Positions 12,919-23,287 of a DNA stretch of 64,000 nt are shown here, piece after piece; the first letter of the stretch is position 1; each line of letters begins with the position of its first letter. The stretch is from NCBI GenBank assembly GCA_030848705.1, contig CM061235.1, positions 137,027,228-137,091,227 of the forward strand, given 5' to 3'. Position numbers and translations under genes: made by a program. The DNA comes from Heracleum sosnowskyi. Taxonomy: Eukaryota; Streptophyta; Magnoliopsida; Apiales; Apiaceae. The notes beneath the pieces were generated by a model, which ran no database searches, was not told the origin of the DNA, and saw nothing but the letters and a program-made list of their open reading frames with translations.

Positions 12919-13523
12919 GTTTTAGATTCGCTTCGTTGATTTTTTAAATTTCATGAACCAAATTTAATCATAAAAATAAGATCAGATAAATATATTACTT
13001 TTTTTGGTTCAATATCTAGAATTTTGGATTAAAAAAATAGATTCTAATCAAAATTTAATATATTCGAAATTTTACAATATTAAATCGGGGAAAAAAAAAT
13101 TACTTTGAAGATATTGTTGAATTATTTCTTAAATAAAATGACTAGTTGCATGAAAAACAATGACAGTATTGTACTTAAAATATTTTTTATTTATCATGTT
13201 ACGTTAGATGATTAAGTTCACATTAACATTATTTTAACTGATATTTCATTTATACTTAACGGAATGATTAAAAACAAAAATTAATGTAATGTTAGTGACT
13301 ATTTTTAATTATTTGAATGTTCAGTGACTATTTTCTAATAGAAACAAGAGTTAAGTGGCAAAAAAATCTATTTTCCCATATTATTTTAACGGCACATTAA
13401 CGGCGTAATTAACGGAATGCCTAAAAGCAAAAACAAATGTAACGTTAATGGTTATAATTAATTATTTAGTAGTTCAGTGGTTACTTTATCCAATAGTTGA
13501 GTGATAAAAAAATCTATTTTCCC
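12520..13523. mobile_element. Long-TIR Mutator-like element
   Basis: Both ends start GGGAAAATAGATTTTTTTAT and stay inverted-complementary for about 135 bp. They are flanked by a perfect 9-bp duplication TTTTATTTT (12511-12519 and 13524-13532), the Mutator hallmark. No transposase ORF is present, so it is non-autonomous. A diverged second copy of the right TIR lies inside it at about 13255-13378. The core carries a (TA)n tract at about 12887-12915. Confidence 0.88.
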
Positions 13524-13532
13524 TTTTATTTT

Positions 13533-14077
13533 TGACTATATATCAAGCAAAAATCATTGGAATTTCTAGCAAATATATAACATGAGAACAACAATCACAC
13601 CGAAAACAGCAACACCCCGGCTCCCAACCTCATTACTAGCGGTATATCATATATGTAATCCTCGCGCAAGGGATGACAAGTGGGTACTGGTTGAATATAG
13701 TCGCACACATTATAGACTGATTGTAAATATAACTCAAAAGAGAATATATAACATTCATGCAGCTTTTTTATTTCACCTACCAAACATGACAACAATAATA
13801 AATATATACAGAGTTCCCTGTTTTAATTCTTACAGTCATAAATCATGTATTGTAACCACATAATCCTATCTTATACTTGCAACATCTTACCCTACTTGCT
13901 CTCAATTATTTTCATGCACACAGAGTCTGAACATAAATATATATACAAGCATATGCATTTATGCATATAACTTACAAGTTACAACATACATGACATTTTC
14001 TTTTTGTTTTACAACAGTAATCTTGTAGGTGAATATGCAAAGCAGATCAACCATTAGAGGCTGCAACGATAGATATG
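13533..14077. other. Spacer / 3' region of the CASP-like gene
   Basis: Contains short open frames on both strands with no family signature. Its right part is likely the 3' UTR of the minus-strand gene that follows. Confidence 0.4.
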
Positions 14078-15927
14078 CTATAAAGTACACAGAGTGTAAC
14101 CAGATATGATGGAGTTAGCGGCCAAGGACACAAATGCCATGAAGGAAACTACAACTGAAGCTCTTGCCATATTGGTAAACTTATCTTCGCCCCAATTGGA
14201 TACCCAGTCATCAACACGGATGGCTGCTGATGACGATGATGATATCAGAAGATAAGCCAGAATCTGCAATATTAGACCCCCAACATATATTTTATTGTAT
14301 GTTGTTCAAATTATCATTTACATGGCAATGATAAAATACATATACATATATATATATATAGGCAAATGTTCACCGTAGACACCTCGTAGACCGTTAATGC
14401 AGTACACTTATAAAACAAAACTGAAATTGCAGTACAATAAATTCAAAAGTTGCACTACAATGAATTTGATTTACAAAACAAGTTCATTTCGATTATGATA
14501 TTTTTTTTAAAAAAATAGATTATAGGTTTCCTGAAAATATAATGCATAAAATTTATAAAAATAAATAAATTATTAGTATAGTACATTGTGTAGTACAATA
14601 TATGTAGTATATATATGGTCTAAGAGCATCTCCAATAGTATTAGCTAAAATCGTTAGCTAAAATTGTATAAAATAATGATTATGTAAAATTTGTTGACTG
14701 TAAGAGCATCTCCAAGGACAATAGCTAAAATGGTTGGCTATTGTGGTTGGCTATAATGATTATATAAATTTTTTGCTAAAGGTAAAGACATGTACTCCAA
14801 TGGTGTTATCTAAATTTTTGTTAGGTAAAATTATACACAAGGGGTTTGGTGGTTCAACAAATATAGCCAATCAAATATGATTGGCTATATTTTTTTGCTA
14901 AGGGGTATATGGTTGGAGTGCTCACACTTTTACATAATATCTAAAAAGTGACACATATATGCCACATAGTCATTTTAGCTAAGGGTTTTATAGCATTGGA
15001 GATGCTCTAAGGTGTTGTGCCCCAATGGAGTTGGCTATAATAACTGCTTGAAAGAAAGACGGTCTGGGGTCTTTTATCCCGATAGCAAGGTCTGGCGTCT
15101 GATCAAAAGAGAAGCTAAATTTTAAAAATAGCATGTCTTTATTATTTCAAGTTGTTAAAAATAGAATATATTATTTTAATATGGTAATAGGTGATGTGGA
15201 ATTTTGCTACAGGTCTCTAAAGGTTCGACAAAAATAGCCATCATGAAGGGGTTGGCTAAAACTTCAGCTAACAAGTTTCCCATTGGAGATAAGTTATTTT
15301 TACATATTCTCTAAAAATTAAGTGATCAAATACAAACCTTTTTTAAAATACAAACTAAGAACCAATCTAAACCCTTAGATTAATCTAATCTAATGGCCCC
15401 CCTATATGCACAACACACAACTAAAATACACTCTCCCACACACAATCACACCTATTCCCCTCCGTTTTTAATTTGACTTTTTCCGTCAATCGGAGAGCTT
15501 TTTTTGAAATCCGACTTCACCGTATTTTTCTCCATCTCCCAACAATCAATTTGCATACCATATTTGATATATTCCGACGATAAATCACTATTTGCATACC
15601 ATATTTGATATATTCCGACGATAAATCACTATTTGCATACCATATTTGATATATTCCGACGATAAATCACTATTTATGCTTGCGAGAATCACTAAAATGT
15701 TGGTGATTCCTATAGGAATAAATAGTGATTTCTGCATAAATGTAGTGATTTTTTCTCCAGATCTATACGTAAATTACAGATTTTGTACCGTAAAATCACT
15801 AAATTTATACGTATATAAAAATAAATAGCTAGATCTATGCTGAAATCACTATTTATTCTTACAGAAATCACTAAAATTATTTTAGTTTGTAGTTTGTAGT
15901 CTAAGAGTGGTTTGTATTGGAGTAAAC

Positions 15928-15967
<40 letters not shown>

Positions 15968-18804
15968 GAAGGTCTCAGTGAGGAACTCCTTATATGAGTA
16001 ACTGAGTAACTTCCAATGCTGGCCCTTAGATTAAACAAAGAAAAGCGCTGATACATACAACTATAACCTAGAACACGTGACTCTAACACCTAACCGACAT
16101 GATACAATATTGAAATATTATGTATCACAATTCACAAGCCAAATTTATTTGATCAACTATAATAAATTAAATATCATGTAAAATCAATCTCTTGTTCTGT
16201 ATACAAAAAATTTTATGTCAATAAAGTGCTTAATATATTATAAAATAAATTTATTGCTTAAATGTACATGATAAAAGATAAAAAAAATATAATTTTGTAA
16301 ATATAAATATACTAATAAGAGTTCTGTAAAACTGAAAAATATTCAATATTTTACACCATAATTATATTAGATTATGTTGTATAATTATATTAGATTATGT
16401 TTCCAATTTTTTTGTTTGTTATTTATATTTTTTATATTAACTTTATGTTCTGTATATTTTATATATTATGTATATTATTTATATTATGTATCTTAATGTT
16501 CTGTAAACTTCTCGTGTTCCGTAAATTTTTGTAAATTTTTATAAAGTATTTATGTTCCGTACTTTGTGTATTATAGATTTTACATATTTTTGTGTTCTGT
16601 ATTTTATTGTATAATTTGTGTAATCATTTTAAGTTTTTCTTTATTTTTTTTAACTATTCTGATGTGTTCCGTATTGTTTTTAAACATGTATGTTCACACA
16701 TTTTGTTGTATACAGTATCTTATAAAAAAAATGCAAATTATGTCTAGGTTCTGTATAAAAAAAATTGTATAATTAAATCATATTATAAAGGTTGTTAAGC
16801 CTTTGTTATGTCTCTGCTGTTAACTGTGTTTAAACGTGGGATGATGGATGGAATTTGATGATCACGTGTACATATTTCAAATTAGCCAATACAAAAAGGT
16901 TACTAGGTTACTCATATAAATAAGTTAACCACTGAACCTTCCTCTATATATATATATATATATAAAATACATACACAATTCATTTTCAGTTATAACCATA
17001 TTGTGGTCCATACACACTGGAAAACTATTCAACCAAAATAATTCAAAATATAGAACACCACAATTTATACACTGGATCCAAATATACAGGGCATGTGGGA
17101 AAAACAATCTTGCCAAATGGTAGCTACCAAATGAATCTGCTGCTGTCTTATTCTTTACATTATCAATCTGGAGTAAGCGTACACATAGCAATATGTAGAC
17201 TGAGATGTTCAAAGAAATTTACCTTACTTTAAATTAATAAGTTCTTTTAAGGAGTGAATCATGATAAGCTAAAACCAACTTCTAGCATTTTCTCTTTTAT
17301 ACACAACTTTTCTGCATTATTGTATTGCATAATCTATTAGAAGGATAGGACTTCTCACATAGGAAGGGGGGTTATGTTAACCTTGGTTTATAGAACAGGA
17401 GATAAGTCTTGTGTATCAAATTCCTTCAGGTTGGGGAATGTCTCATCCCCTTCAACAAGGTCATGTTTTAACTATCTTTTTATTGTAATTTGAGATGTGT
17501 GTATGCTCATGTAAATATGGTACTTGCAGAATATTTTTTGTAGATCATTTTACTACCAGAAAGCATGTAAGGAAATGAAGAACATTTAATATGGACACAG
17601 AAAACCCTAAAGAGCAATTAGCAAACTCTTAAGAATATTTTGATTTAAAGAAATAAAGAAAAGCTTCCATTTTACTACCAAACACCCCCCCCCCCCCCCC
17701 CCCAAGCGCGCACACACACACAAGTATTAGGATCATATTTCATCCGGTGTTTCACATTTTATAGGAATCTCGTAAATAAATTTCCATTTTTTGATAAATG
17801 TTTGTATCAAATTGCCGGTCTAAGAATTGGCCACCACCCAAAATAGTTATCTTAGTTAAAGAAATATTACAGAAAAATGAAATCTTTGTCATTTTTACCA
17901 CACATTTCTATTCAAACTCCATATAGGGCTAAACAATACTAGAGCAGGAAGTACATAAATGCAATGAATAAAGTAAGCAAATAATCACCAAAATCTAAAA
18001 AGAGTAAAGGTGAAGAAACACACACCTGATCAAAGGCGAAATCAAAGATATACAGAAGATGAGAACCGGAAACTAATTTCCCAGAAGACAACTGATAGGC
18101 TAGATTTAACCCCTGTAAAACCGAGTAAAAACCTCCAATCGCATTCACTGCAATACAGTACCTGTTCAACTCATTAATTTAGCTTAAATCCACAAACTCA
18201 CACTCCTTTCATTACTTTTCGTATAAATCGTGTATTTAGTAAGAGTAGTGGTATACCTGAATTCGATATAGCGATTAAAGGAATCAACAGCCCAACCTTT
18301 ATTCCTATCAGCAGCCATAATCGAAAACGAAACCAAACAAAACACAAATCCAAAAAACCTAAACCCTAACGCCGCCTTCTTCACAACTAACTCACTCACC
18401 GTCCTCCTCGAAACAAACGACGCCGTCTTCATCCGCCTCGTCGTCCCTATACTACTCACTCCACCGCCACTCTCTTCAGCAGGTCGATGTGGCTTCGTAA
18501 TTGAAACCGGATCGCCCGGAACCGACCGGTTCGGCGCCGCCGAGAAAGTCGGAGGAGACGCCGAAAAAGTCGGAGGAGGCGACGCCGAGAAATTCGTCGT
18601 CGGAGGAGAGCTGTGTAATTGGAGAGGCGGTGAGGAGTGTAAAGAGAGGTGTTGTGAAGCATCGCCGCCGTGATCGAGAGATGAGCGGCAAGATGAGAGT
18701 GATGAGTCGGTGGGGGAATGCGCCGGCGGTGGAGTGTTTGGATTGGGATTGGTTATGTCCGAGACTCTCCATTGCTTTTCAACTGTTTGTTGTTGTTTCT
18801 CCAT
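14078..18804 (-). CDS. CASP-like protein 4A, 3 exons
   Basis: Minus-strand exons 18804-18257, 18161-18026 and 14263-14078 join to 289 residues. The first 140 are a Ser/Pro-rich cytosolic tail. Four membrane helices follow at about 144-165, 184-206, 216-240 and 260-283, matching the MARVEL/CASP fold. TM1 has the conserved Arg (R149 in GFRFFGF) and TM3 an Asp (FDFAFDQ). The block RVDDWVSNWG between TM3 and TM4 is diagnostic of the CASPL4 group. CASPs organise membrane domains at the Casparian strip; the role of CASPL4A proteins is less clear. The start was chosen as the first ATG of the exon, before the Ser/Pro-rich tail. Intron 2 is 3.76 kb and filled with MITEs, and a large LINE/Copia insertion lies only about 480 bp upstream of the start codon. 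Confidence 0.88.
14621..15300. mobile_element. Older Tourist-like MITE, interrupted (in CASP-like intron 2)
   Basis: TAAGAGCATCTCCAATAG at 14621 has a decayed partner around CCCATTGGAGATAAG at about 15280-15295. Repeated TTAGCTAAAAT and GGCTATA motifs lie between. A younger relative (14704-15007) sits inside it. Confidence 0.5.
14704..15007. mobile_element. Tourist-like (PIF/Harbinger) MITE with TAA target duplication
   Basis: GAGCATCTCCAA at the left and TTGGAGATGCTC at the right are perfect inverted ends. The 3-bp sequence TAA directly flanks both sides (14701-14703 and 15008-15010), as for PIF/Harbinger. It is 304 bp long and non-coding. Confidence 0.8.
15340..15930. repeat. Inverted-end repeat with internal 41-bp tandem repeats
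   Basis: ACAAACC...ACAAACTAAGA near 15345 is loosely complementary to TTTGTAGTCTAAGAGTGGTTTGT near 15890-15920, suggesting an old MITE. The sequence between contains the 41-bp array listed next. Superfamily not assigned. Confidence 0.35.
15549..15671. repeat. 41-bp tandem repeat, 3 copies
   Basis: Three head-to-tail copies of a 41-bp unit (15549-15589, 15590-15630, 15631-15671) starting ATTTGCATACCATATTTGAT. They look identical by eye. TAAATCACT fragments of the unit recur downstream. Confidence 0.9.
15964..16947. mobile_element. Inverted-repeat element inserted in a (TA)n tract
   Basis: GGAAGGTCTCAGTGAGG...TATATGAGTAACTGAGTAACT at the left pairs with the inverted GGAAGGTTCAGTGG...TATATGAGTAACCTAGTAACC at the right. 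Both outer flanks are (TA)n. About 980 bp, AT-rich, with many GTTCTGTA/GTTCCGTA motifs inside. Non-coding; superfamily not assigned. Confidence 0.55.
17685..17720. repeat. Poly-C and CA microsatellite
   Basis: A run of 19 C is followed by GCGCGCACACACACAC, inside CASP-like intron 2. The length is likely variable and prone to sequencing error. Confidence 0.9.
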
Positions 18805-19122
18805 TAGCAAAGTGTGCGTGTGTAGGTTGTATGTATAGTTTGAGCTTCAACTCCAAGCTTGCAAAGATTTTAGTGGAGTATTAAAACTCAAAAACTAGAA
18901 GATTTTGAGCTTACACACGAAGCAAAGTGTCAAAGTGTAAGCAAGGATAGTGACAGCGTCTTGTTCCAATCTCTCTCCCTCTCAGTCTCTGTCTGTTTTT
19001 TGCTTTTCTTTTTCTTTTGGATTTTCGACACAAATGATACCCAGGTTTTATCCCTGCTTCACTGTGATTATTAAAAAAAATTGTACTTTGGTTCGTACTT
19101 CGTAGTTGTTAGGCATACTTTC
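18805..19122 (-). promoter_or_regulatory. 5' leader / proximal promoter of the CASP-like gene
   Basis: On the minus strand this is the sequence just upstream of the ATG, with a GA-rich stretch (GAGAGGGAGAGAGATTGG, about 18970-18990) of the kind common in plant leaders. No clear TATA box was found. Confidence 0.35.
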
Positions 19123-19283
19123 CTTATTATTAATCTCGACCAAGTTGACTAAAACATTGAGCATGAATTGAAAATAAATTTATTAAGGTAGAAAATTTAA
19201 AACATTTATCGGCGTGGTTGATATTGTCATATTTAACGTGATCAATGAGGCTGCAAATTTAATCAAAACAATAGCATCTTATT
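19123..19283. repeat. Left copy of a ~160-bp direct repeat flanking the LINE
   Basis: Nearly identical to 35622-35778, with a 5-bp indel and a few substitutions. Its end, AATAGCATCTTATT (19270-19283), is also the LINE target duplication. See the LINE entry for the insertion order. Confidence 0.85.
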
Positions 19284-19315
19284 TTTATTTATTTTTTTTA
19301 AATTACTGATTCAAT

Positions 19316-19726
19316 TCATTCAAAACGAACAATCATAGAAAAGAGTCTCCAACAAACACGTAGGAGGAGACCTAACACATTATAGGAATTTACTAAACAA
19401 GGGATTCTAGCTATCTCATATACTACCCTGTTAGCATTTTTTCGGATAAAAACAACCGAAACTCTATGCAAACTATTAAGAAGTTGTTTGCAACTCTCAA
19501 ATATCTCTCCAACCTCTAAGTAGTTCATACTTTGGCTTCGAATGACATTGACACTGAGCTGAGAACCCGATTCCACTATTATTTCATCATCTTGCCTTTG
19601 CAGTTCTTTGATCCAAGATAAACCTTCACGTACACCAACAGACTCAGCTTCGACTACTGATACATCACCCCAGAACTTGTAATTTTTGGCTGCCATAAAA
19701 GTACCCTCATTATTCCTCATCACCAT
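19316..19726 (-). pseudogene. LINE RNase H-like region
   Basis: A frame of about 136 codons with the plant LINE RNase H pattern (VEAESVGVREGLSW, IIVESGSQLSVNVI, FIRKNANRVVYEIAR). The middle D-type position of the canonical fold is altered (ESGSQ). It is separated from the RT frame by shifts between 19720 and 20074, so it is a decayed C-terminal end of ORF2. Confidence 0.7.
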
Positions 19727-20073
19727 CCCTATTTAAAAAGCATCGGTTCCTAGATAAACAGAGGCATCGACATTTATTTAACCGCTCCAGCTGCAGGAAA
19801 TTGCCATTTTGAACTTGATTTTTGACTTGTTCTCCTATCATCTGTACCCTCTTGATCATTACTTTCTTGTTTCTTTCTCGCTTGAATCCAGTCTGATTGT
19901 ACCTGAAAGCTGTTATCCATAGCAAACCCCGGTGTGACTACCTTACCCTCCCATACCTTCTTGTTCCTCCAATGCCAGATGCCCCATAGGACCACACAGA
20001 TTTTAATATTCTACTCATTTGTTGCAGAGCTAAGCTTTTGAAGTAGTCAATCCGGAGCGAACTGTACTTGACT

Positions 20074-21885
20074 TCAATCGTACACTAAGCCAACATGATT
20101 CCAACATCCAACAGCAAAACTACAGTCATAGAACAAATGTGACACATGTTCAATATCAACTGCACACATAGGACAAGTAATGGGAACTCTGACTCCTTTA
20201 GAACTCAATCTCTTGCGTACTGGAACTGCATTTCGACAAAAACACCAAACAAACACTTTGATTTTGTGAGGTAATTTCAGATGCCAGATGTTTTTCCAAC
20301 CCGTACATTGCGGAACTACATTAGTGCCAAAGTGGGAATCATACCAGAAATGATAAGCATGTTTAGCAGTATAAACACCATTACTCGAATTCGCCCAAAC
20401 CATTCTATCAGTCACTGTACGCTGTGGAATCAGTAGTGTTATGATTGCATCTGTGTCATCTTTACGTAAATTCCTCTGAATCAACTCTGTATTCCATTTC
20501 TTCTCACCTGGCAAGAATAAACTGGAAACCCTTTCATCTCTTCTTGCATAAAACTGAGTTTGCTCTACCTGAAAATTCACCTTATTTCTCAGCCATGGAT
20601 CTCGAGTTACTACAATATCATCACCATTGCCCAGCACCCATCTGAAGCCTTTAGCTAATTCCTCTTTTGCAGTCCATATTCCTGACCATATAAAGCTTGA
20701 TCTATGTCCTCTAGCTGCTTTCAATACATGAGTATTAGGGAAATATCTTCCTTTGAACACTCTTGTCACAAGTGAGTTCGGATTTTGCATAAAATTCCAA
20801 ATATGCTTACCAAGTAACGCAATGTTGAAACCATGCAGATTTCGAAAACCCAATCCACCCTTATTCTTTGCATAGCTCATGTTATTCCAAGAAAGCCAAT
20901 TCATACCTTTTTGATTGTCACCTTTACCTGATCTCCACCAGTAATTGTTATACATCTGTTCAAGTTCATGACATAGGGATATAGGGAGCAGAAAACATGA
21001 CATACTGTATGATGGAATTGTTTGGGCCACATTCCTTATTAACACTGTTTTACCTCCTTGAGACATTGGTTTAGTTTGCCATCCTTGAATCTTTTTGCTC
21101 GCTTTCTCTTTCAAGTAGCTAAAGACTCTTTTCTTTGAACGACCCACTAAAGATGGCAATCCGAGATACATCGTATTTGTGATCTCATTATGCACCTCTA
21201 GAATCTGTGAGATTTCCCTCTGTTTGTCTTCATTAACATTCGCACTGAAATACACGCCCGACTTCTGAAAATTGACAGATTGTCCTGAGCATTTCTTATA
21301 ATTGACAAGCAAGTTTTTGATGCTTCTTGCTTCCTCACTAGTAGCTCGAAAAAACAGAAAACTATCATCGGCAAACAAGAGGTGGGAAATTGTTGGTGCT
21401 GCTGGGCTAATTTGACAGCCATGAATCATATCATTACTAGAAGCATCATCAATTGCATTAGAAAGGCCTTCAACACACAGTAGGAATAGGTACGGGGAAA
21501 GGGGGTCGCCATGTCTCAATCCTTTCCTAGGAACAACTGGTCCAACAAGTGAACCATTTAGACTGAAATTATAAGTAACTGTTTTGACACATAGTATCAT
21601 CCAGTCAATCCATTGTTCACAAAAACCCATAGCTTTCATTCGCCGTCGTAAAAATGACCAATTTACTCTGTCATATGCCTTACTGATGTCTAATTTCAGA
21701 GCAACTTCTCCTACTTTTCCATGCTTTTTACGAGACATATGATGAATCATCTCAAAAGCTATAAGCGCATTATCCGTTATACCTCTGTTTTTGACAAATG
21801 CAGATTGGTTTTCTGAAATTAGAGATGGAAGCACCTCTTTCAATCTGTTGGCCAGCACCTTTGCCATAATTCGATAAAGAACATT
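20074..21885 (-). pseudogene. LINE reverse transcriptase and C-terminal zinc-binding domain (3' part)
   Basis: A long open minus-strand frame of about 600 residues from LINE sequence. RT motifs are clear: ENQSAFVKNRG, ALKLDISKAYDRVNW (catalytic Asp), GLRHGDPLSPYLF and the active-site FADDSFLF. After the thumb comes a zf-RVT domain (WHLKLPHKIKVFVWC, CPMCAVDIEHVSHLFYDC). The N-terminal part of RT lies beyond the Copia insertion. The open frame continues upstream to 22008 into the Copia LTR, giving a chance 39-codon LTR-encoded leader. Confidence 0.9.
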
Positions 21886-23052
21886 TGTTAGGTCCCGAAG
21901 TATCGTAGAAGGGGGGGGGTTGAATACGATACTCACAAATAATTCAATTTCGTTCGCGGATAATTCATTCAGTTCTATAACGAAATCAAACACACCAAAC
22001 CAAACCAAAAGTCGGGGAATATATCGTTTTATAAATATAAACCTCGAGGGGTGCTACAATTTCTAATCCGTAGATTAGCTACAATGAGTTCTAGGTTATT
22101 CACAATCAATACAATGAAAGAATTCTGAGCACTATAAATTTCTATGATCTTCTTCGGCTCAAACTTCTCTCTCAGTAGTTGCTACTATGAACTAACCTCG
22201 ACTGAAGAAGACACACTTCCTCTGTTGTAATTGTAGTCTTAGTTTTTAGAAAACTATCGAACCTTAATTGTTAAAACAATCTTGGCCGTCCAATTCTCAT
22301 CAACATGTCAGACAAACAAACTTTTCACCTGCTTTCTAATTTGAAAAGTATCGAATGAATAAAGTAATTATTCAATTCGATAGTTTTTAAATAAAAACTA
22401 TCGAATGTAATACTTACTTTATTAAAGTATTCATTTACTTTATGCTTTTCATTCGATGGTTTTCTAATTTAGAAAACTATCGAATCCTTTTCTTTTGATT
22501 TTCTTTATGTCACCTTCGATGGTTTTCTTAAAAGAAAAACCATCGAATTCTTTTCCTTGTCCTTGACCTTTTAGAAAATCCATTCAGCTCCAGGGTGTTT
22601 CAGTTTTAGACTGTATCAATTTCTTCTGAGACGATAAAACAACTTGATCTTTTTAGTGCCGTCGCCTAGTGCAACTGGTCTGGTTCACAGATGAATAACA
22701 CTTGATCAATTCTTCTTTTATGTCTTCAATTCAATGCTGCTGATAAGTCCCTTGTCGTTCTGGTTGCTTGATCACTGGAATCCCGTGGTACTGAACCCTA
22801 AATCATTCACATACTTCTGTCGTCTTGAAAGTCTTGTTTCTTTTGTTGTCACTGAGGCTTGAACATTTTCATGAACTTCTTTCCGTGACTTGTTTACGGA
22901 CTTCAAGAATACATAACGTATTTTGATTTTTTGAGTTTATCTTTTCTTCTTTGATTATGGATTCCTGTGCTTCTGTTAATACTATTGTCTGTCTTGTCCT
23001 TTGTTGAGTTGTAGTTATATCTTTTACATCTTATGTTACATTATGCTTTACA
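21886..23052 (-). repeat. Copia LTR (3' LTR in element orientation)
   Basis: 1167 bp. Nearly identical to 31616-32780; the differences seen are about a dozen substitutions and a G-run length change at about 21911. It contains several inverted copies of a motif with core CTATCGA (22250-22560). Its outer edge joins the LINE reverse-transcriptase reading frame. Confidence 0.95.
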
Positions 23053-23067
23053 ATCTCCCCCTATTTG
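23053..23067 (-). other. Copia polypurine tract
   Basis: On the minus strand CAAATAGGGGGAGAT abuts the start of the 3' LTR, the expected position for plus-strand DNA priming. Confidence 0.75.
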
Positions 23068-23287
23068 ATTGAATAGAGTTCGACAAGCAAATACTTCGAG
23101 GATAACTCAACTAACTAAGGAAACATTAAACTACTTAAAGTAAGACAGCGTAATAATATTAACTGCATTCTGGATCAGATATATATACATTTCCAGATTT
23201 CATAACTCAAAGAATAATAAAACTTTTCACTTTGAAGTTGCTCCTCTTGTTTGAGCTGATAGTTCTTTTGTTCTTTGCTTCTGTTCT

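Noticed and set aside
15549..15671. CRISPR-like repeat array
   Set aside because: Units are directly adjacent with no spacers, and the genome is eukaryotic. It is a minisatellite.
18456..18884. Open frames overlapping CASP-like exon 1 (both strands)
   Set aside because: Shadows of the GC-rich, Ser/Pro-coding exon. Only the 18804-18257 frame splices into the CASP domain.
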